Shown here in pieces: positions 61,917-64,000 of a DNA stretch of 64,000 nucleotides. The stretch lies in the NCBI RefSeq assembly GCF_009659625.1, contig NZ_VOIW01000006.1:496001-560000 (forward strand), in the 5' to 3' direction. The notes under the pieces are model-generated. The model was not told where the DNA came from. It did not search any database and saw only the letters and a list, made by a program, of their open reading frames with translations. Numbering within the stretch: the first letter of the stretch is position 1; each line of letters begins with the position of its first letter. The position numbers and the translations under genes are program-made. This DNA is from Pseudomonas haemolytica (GTDB lineage: Bacteria; Pseudomonadota; Gammaproteobacteria; Pseudomonadales; Pseudomonadaceae).

Positions 61917-63740
61917 CTATTCGCTGTGCAGGTTTGCATAAATCAGCTCAGCGAGCTTTTTACTGATACCGGGTGCTTTGGCTATCTCCTCAATGCTGGC
62001 ACGGGATAGCTCCTGCAAGCCACCAAAATGTTTAAGCAAGTCGCGACGCCGGGTCGGGCCTACCCCGGCAACCCCTTCCAGGGTTGAAGTACGCCGGGTT
62101 TTGCCACGGCGCGCACGGTGGCCGGTAATGGCGAAACGGTGGGCTTCGTCGCGAATCTGTTGAATCAGGTGCAGTGCGGGTGAGTCGCCCTTCAAAGTGA
62201 ACTCATGGGCGGCATCATTCAAGTATAACGTCTCGAAACCGGCCTTGCGCGTGGCGCCCTTGGCCACGCCGAGCAAGATCAGGTCGGGCACGGCCAACTC
62301 GTTGAGCACGTCTCGCGCCATGGACAACTGGCCCTTGCCGCCGTCCACCAGCAGGATATCGGGCAGCTTGCCCTCCCCGTCCTTCAACTTGCTGAAACGC
62401 CGCGTGAGGGCCTGGTGCATGGCGGCGTAGTCATCACCGGCGGTGACGCCCTCGATGTTGTAGCGCCGGTAGTCGGACTTGATCGGCCCTTCCGGTCCGA
62501 ACACCACGCAAGAAGCCACCGTCGCCTCACCGCTGGAGTGGCTGATGTCGTAGCACTCCAGGCGCTGGGGCGGCTCGTCCAGGTTGAGCACCTCGGCCAG
62601 GGCGTCGAAGCGTGCGGCAACGTGTTGGCGATTCGCCAAGCGCGCGCCCAGGGCCTGTTCGGCATTGGTCACGGCCAGTTGCTGCCAGCGCGCACGGGTG
62701 CCGCGTACGCGGTGGCTGATGTCCAGCTCGCGGCCGCGCAGCTCGTGGATAGCCTCGATCAAGGTGGGGAAATCTTCATGCACCACGTTGACGATAAGCT
62801 CAGACGGCAGGTCGCGCTCAGGGCTGCTGACGTAGTACTGGCCAAGGAACGCGGCCATCACCTCGGCAACCTCTTCGTCGATACCGGTCTGCGGGAAGAA
62901 GTTCTTGCTGCCCAGCACTCGGCCAGCGCGCACGCTGATCAGGTGCACACAGGCGCCGCCCGGGTTGACGAAGGCGGCGATCACATCAACATCGCCGGTG
63001 CCGCCTTCCATGCTTTGCTGGTCCTGGACGCGGCGCAGCAAGGAGATCTGGTCGCGCAGTTCGGCGGCCTTCTCGAAATCCAGGGTGCTGGCGGCCTGCT
63101 CCATGGCACCGGACAGCTCATCGGTGAGCGCGTTACTGCGCCCTTCAAGGAACATCACCGAGTGGCGTACATCCTCGGCGTACTCTGCCTGTTCCACCAG
63201 GCCCACGCAGGGTGCCTTGCAGCGCTTGATCTGGTATTGCAGGCACGGTCGCGTGCGGTTCTTGTAGAAACTGTCTTCGCACTGGCGCACAAAAAAGGTT
63301 TTTTGCAGCAGGCTCAGGCTTTCACGAATCGCACCCGCACTGGGATAAGGCCCGAAGTACTTGCCCTTCTGCTTCTTTGCCCCACGGTGAATGCTCAGGC
63401 GTGGGAAATTGCCGTCCGATAAAAACACATAAGGGTAGGATTTATCGTCGCGCAGCAGGATGTTGTAGGGCGGCCGCCACTCCTTGATCAGCGTCTGCTC
63501 AAGCAGCAGCGCCTCGGTTTCATTGGCGGTGATGGTCGTTTCGACCTGTGCGATACGCGCCACCAGGGCAGCGGTTTTCGGCGCCAGGCCGGTCTTGCGA
63601 AAGTAGCTCGCCAGACGGTTCTTCAGATTTTTGGCCTTGCCCACGTACAGCAGGCGGGCCTCGCTGTCGAACATGCGGTATACGCCGGGGCGGCCACTGC
63701 AGGTGGAGAGAAAGGCACTTGGATCAAACGGTGTGGTCAT
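61917..63740 (-). CDS. uvrC: Excinuclease ABC subunit C
   Basis: The 607-residue nucleotide-excision-repair nuclease makes both incisions around DNA damage. The GIY-YIG domain is at the start (GVYRMFDSEARLLYVGKAKNLKNRL), the UvrB-binding region near 205-240, the RNase-H-like second nuclease (ECYDISHSSGEATVASCVVF near 395; LLVDGGKGQLSMA near 463), and the C-terminal HhH pair (LEGVAGVGPTRRRDLLKHFGGLQELSRASIEEIAKAPGI). The start is almost on the gacA stop. Confidence 0.97.
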   Translation of the reverse strand: MTTPFDPSAFLSTCSGRPGVYRMFDSEARLLYVGKAKNLKNRLASYFRKTGLAPKTAALVARIAQVETTITANETEALLLEQTLIKEWRPPYNILLRDDKSYPYVFLSDGNFPRLSIHRGAKKQKGKYFGPYPSAGAIRESLSLLQKTFFVRQCEDSFYKNRTRPCLQYQIKRCKAPCVGLVEQAEYAEDVRHSVMFLEGRSNALTDELSGAMEQAASTLDFEKAAELRDQISLLRRVQDQQSMEGGTGDVDVIAAFVNPGGACVHLISVRAGRVLGSKNFFPQTGIDEEVAEVMAAFLGQYYVSSPERDLPSELIVNVVHEDFPTLIEAIHELRGRELDISHRVRGTRARWQQLAVTNAEQALGARLANRQHVAARFDALAEVLNLDEPPQRLECYDISHSSGEATVASCVVFGPEGPIKSDYRRYNIEGVTAGDDYAAMHQALTRRFSKLKDGEGKLPDILLVDGGKGQLSMARDVLNELAVPDLILLGVAKGATRKAGFETLYLNDAAHEFTLKGDSPALHLIQQIRDEAHRFAITGHRARRGKTRRTSTLEGVAGVGPTRRRDLLKHFGGLQELSRASIEEIAKAPGISKKLAELIYANLHSE

Positions 63741-63741
63741 G

Positions 63742-64000
63742 TCAGGCGCTGGCGTCCACCATGCCGTGGCGCACCGCGAGCAGGGTCAATTCAACATCAC
63801 TGCTGATGGCGAGCTTCTCGAAGATGCGATAGCGGTAGGTGTTAACAGTCTTGGGCGACAGGCACAGCTTGTCGGAAATCGTCTGCACCTTCTGGCAACC
63901 GACGATCATCAGGGCGATCTGGATTTCCCGCTCCGACAGCGCGTCAAAAGGCGAATCACTGGTGGGCTGGAACGACTTGATAGCCAATTGCTGGGCAATC
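63742..64000 (-). CDS. gacA: C-terminal part of response regulator GacA (cut by the window edge)
   Basis: The visible 85 codons are the LuxR-type DNA-binding end of GacA: LAIKSFQPTSDSPFDALSEREIQIALMIVGCQKVQTISDKLCLSPKTVNTYRYRIFEKL and the tail MVDASA. With GacS it activates the Rsm small RNAs and secondary metabolism. The receiver domain lies beyond position 64000. The gacA-uvrC-pgsA order is conserved in Pseudomonas. Confidence 0.95.
   Translation of the reverse strand, partial: IAQQLAIKSFQPTSDSPFDALSEREIQIALMIVGCQKVQTISDKLCLSPKTVNTYRYRIFEKLAISSDVELTLLAVRHGMVDASA

Overview
The window is from a Pseudomonas chromosome, probably of the P. fluorescens/P. putida side of the genus. The right end has the conserved pseudomonad order gacA-uvrC-pgsA-tRNA-Gly(GCC). 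Base composition is GC-rich, and families typical of the genus (DUF6555, DUF2938, SoxR with a divergent MFS pump) are present. No plasmid, prophage or CRISPR features were seen. The only mobile-DNA trace is a broken integrase beside the tRNA.

Layout. (1) 1-3.7 kb: end of a YheO/DauR-type regulator, an amino-acid binding protein, mmsA and its divergent LysR regulator. (2) 3.9-8.0 kb: a three-gene periplasmic molybdenum hydroxylase (2Fe-2S subunit, Mo-cofactor subunit, tri-haem cytochrome c). (3) 8.1-19.6 kb: assorted genes, including a nuclease lipoprotein, a MerR/DUF2938 pair with a textbook 19-bp-spacer promoter, a diguanylate cyclase, an SDR/LysR pair, SoxR with its box and divergent MFS pump, and an epoxide-hydrolase-like protein. 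(4) 19.7-42.9 kb: a large organosulfur scavenging island. It has two SsuD-type FMNH2 monooxygenases, two DszB-like proteins, a DszC/SfnC-like flavoenzyme, two TonB receptors, a sulfonate-type ABC importer, a peptide-type ABC importer split over two convergent operons, an exported M20 amidohydrolase and a class II aldolase. One SfnR-like sigma-54 activator lies in the middle. Seven -24/-12 promoters, each with TGCTG/CAGCA inverted repeats at helically phased distances, tie it into one regulon. (5) 43.0-46.2 kb: an HprSR-like two-component system divergent from a GlcG/HbpS protein and hiuH, with an HprR/CusR-type box between. (6) 46.3-55.7 kb: a sugar-acid catabolic region (FAH-family enzyme, UxaA/GarD-type dehydratase, 2-oxoglutarate semialdehyde dehydrogenase, L-fuconate dehydratase-like enolase, ACS-family MFS, two LysR regulators) with a shared 10-bp operator motif. 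(7) 55.9-59.9 kb: a four-gene cassette (FeeM-type N-acyl amino acid synthase, SnoaL-like, haem-oxygenase-like di-iron oxidase, very-long-chain acyl-CoA synthetase) that looks like an undescribed small-molecule pathway. (8) 60-64 kb: HIT protein, integrase remnant, tRNA-Gly, pgsA, uvrC, gacA.

Two systems stand out. In the sulfur island, TonB receptors and ABC importers would bring in organosulfur compounds, monooxygenases and desulfinase-like enzymes would release sulfite, and the amidohydrolase would trim conjugates before uptake. In the FeeM/HDO cassette, an activated fatty acid could be joined to an amino acid and then oxidatively remodelled. All functions were read from translated sequence and motif recognition only; no database search was run.
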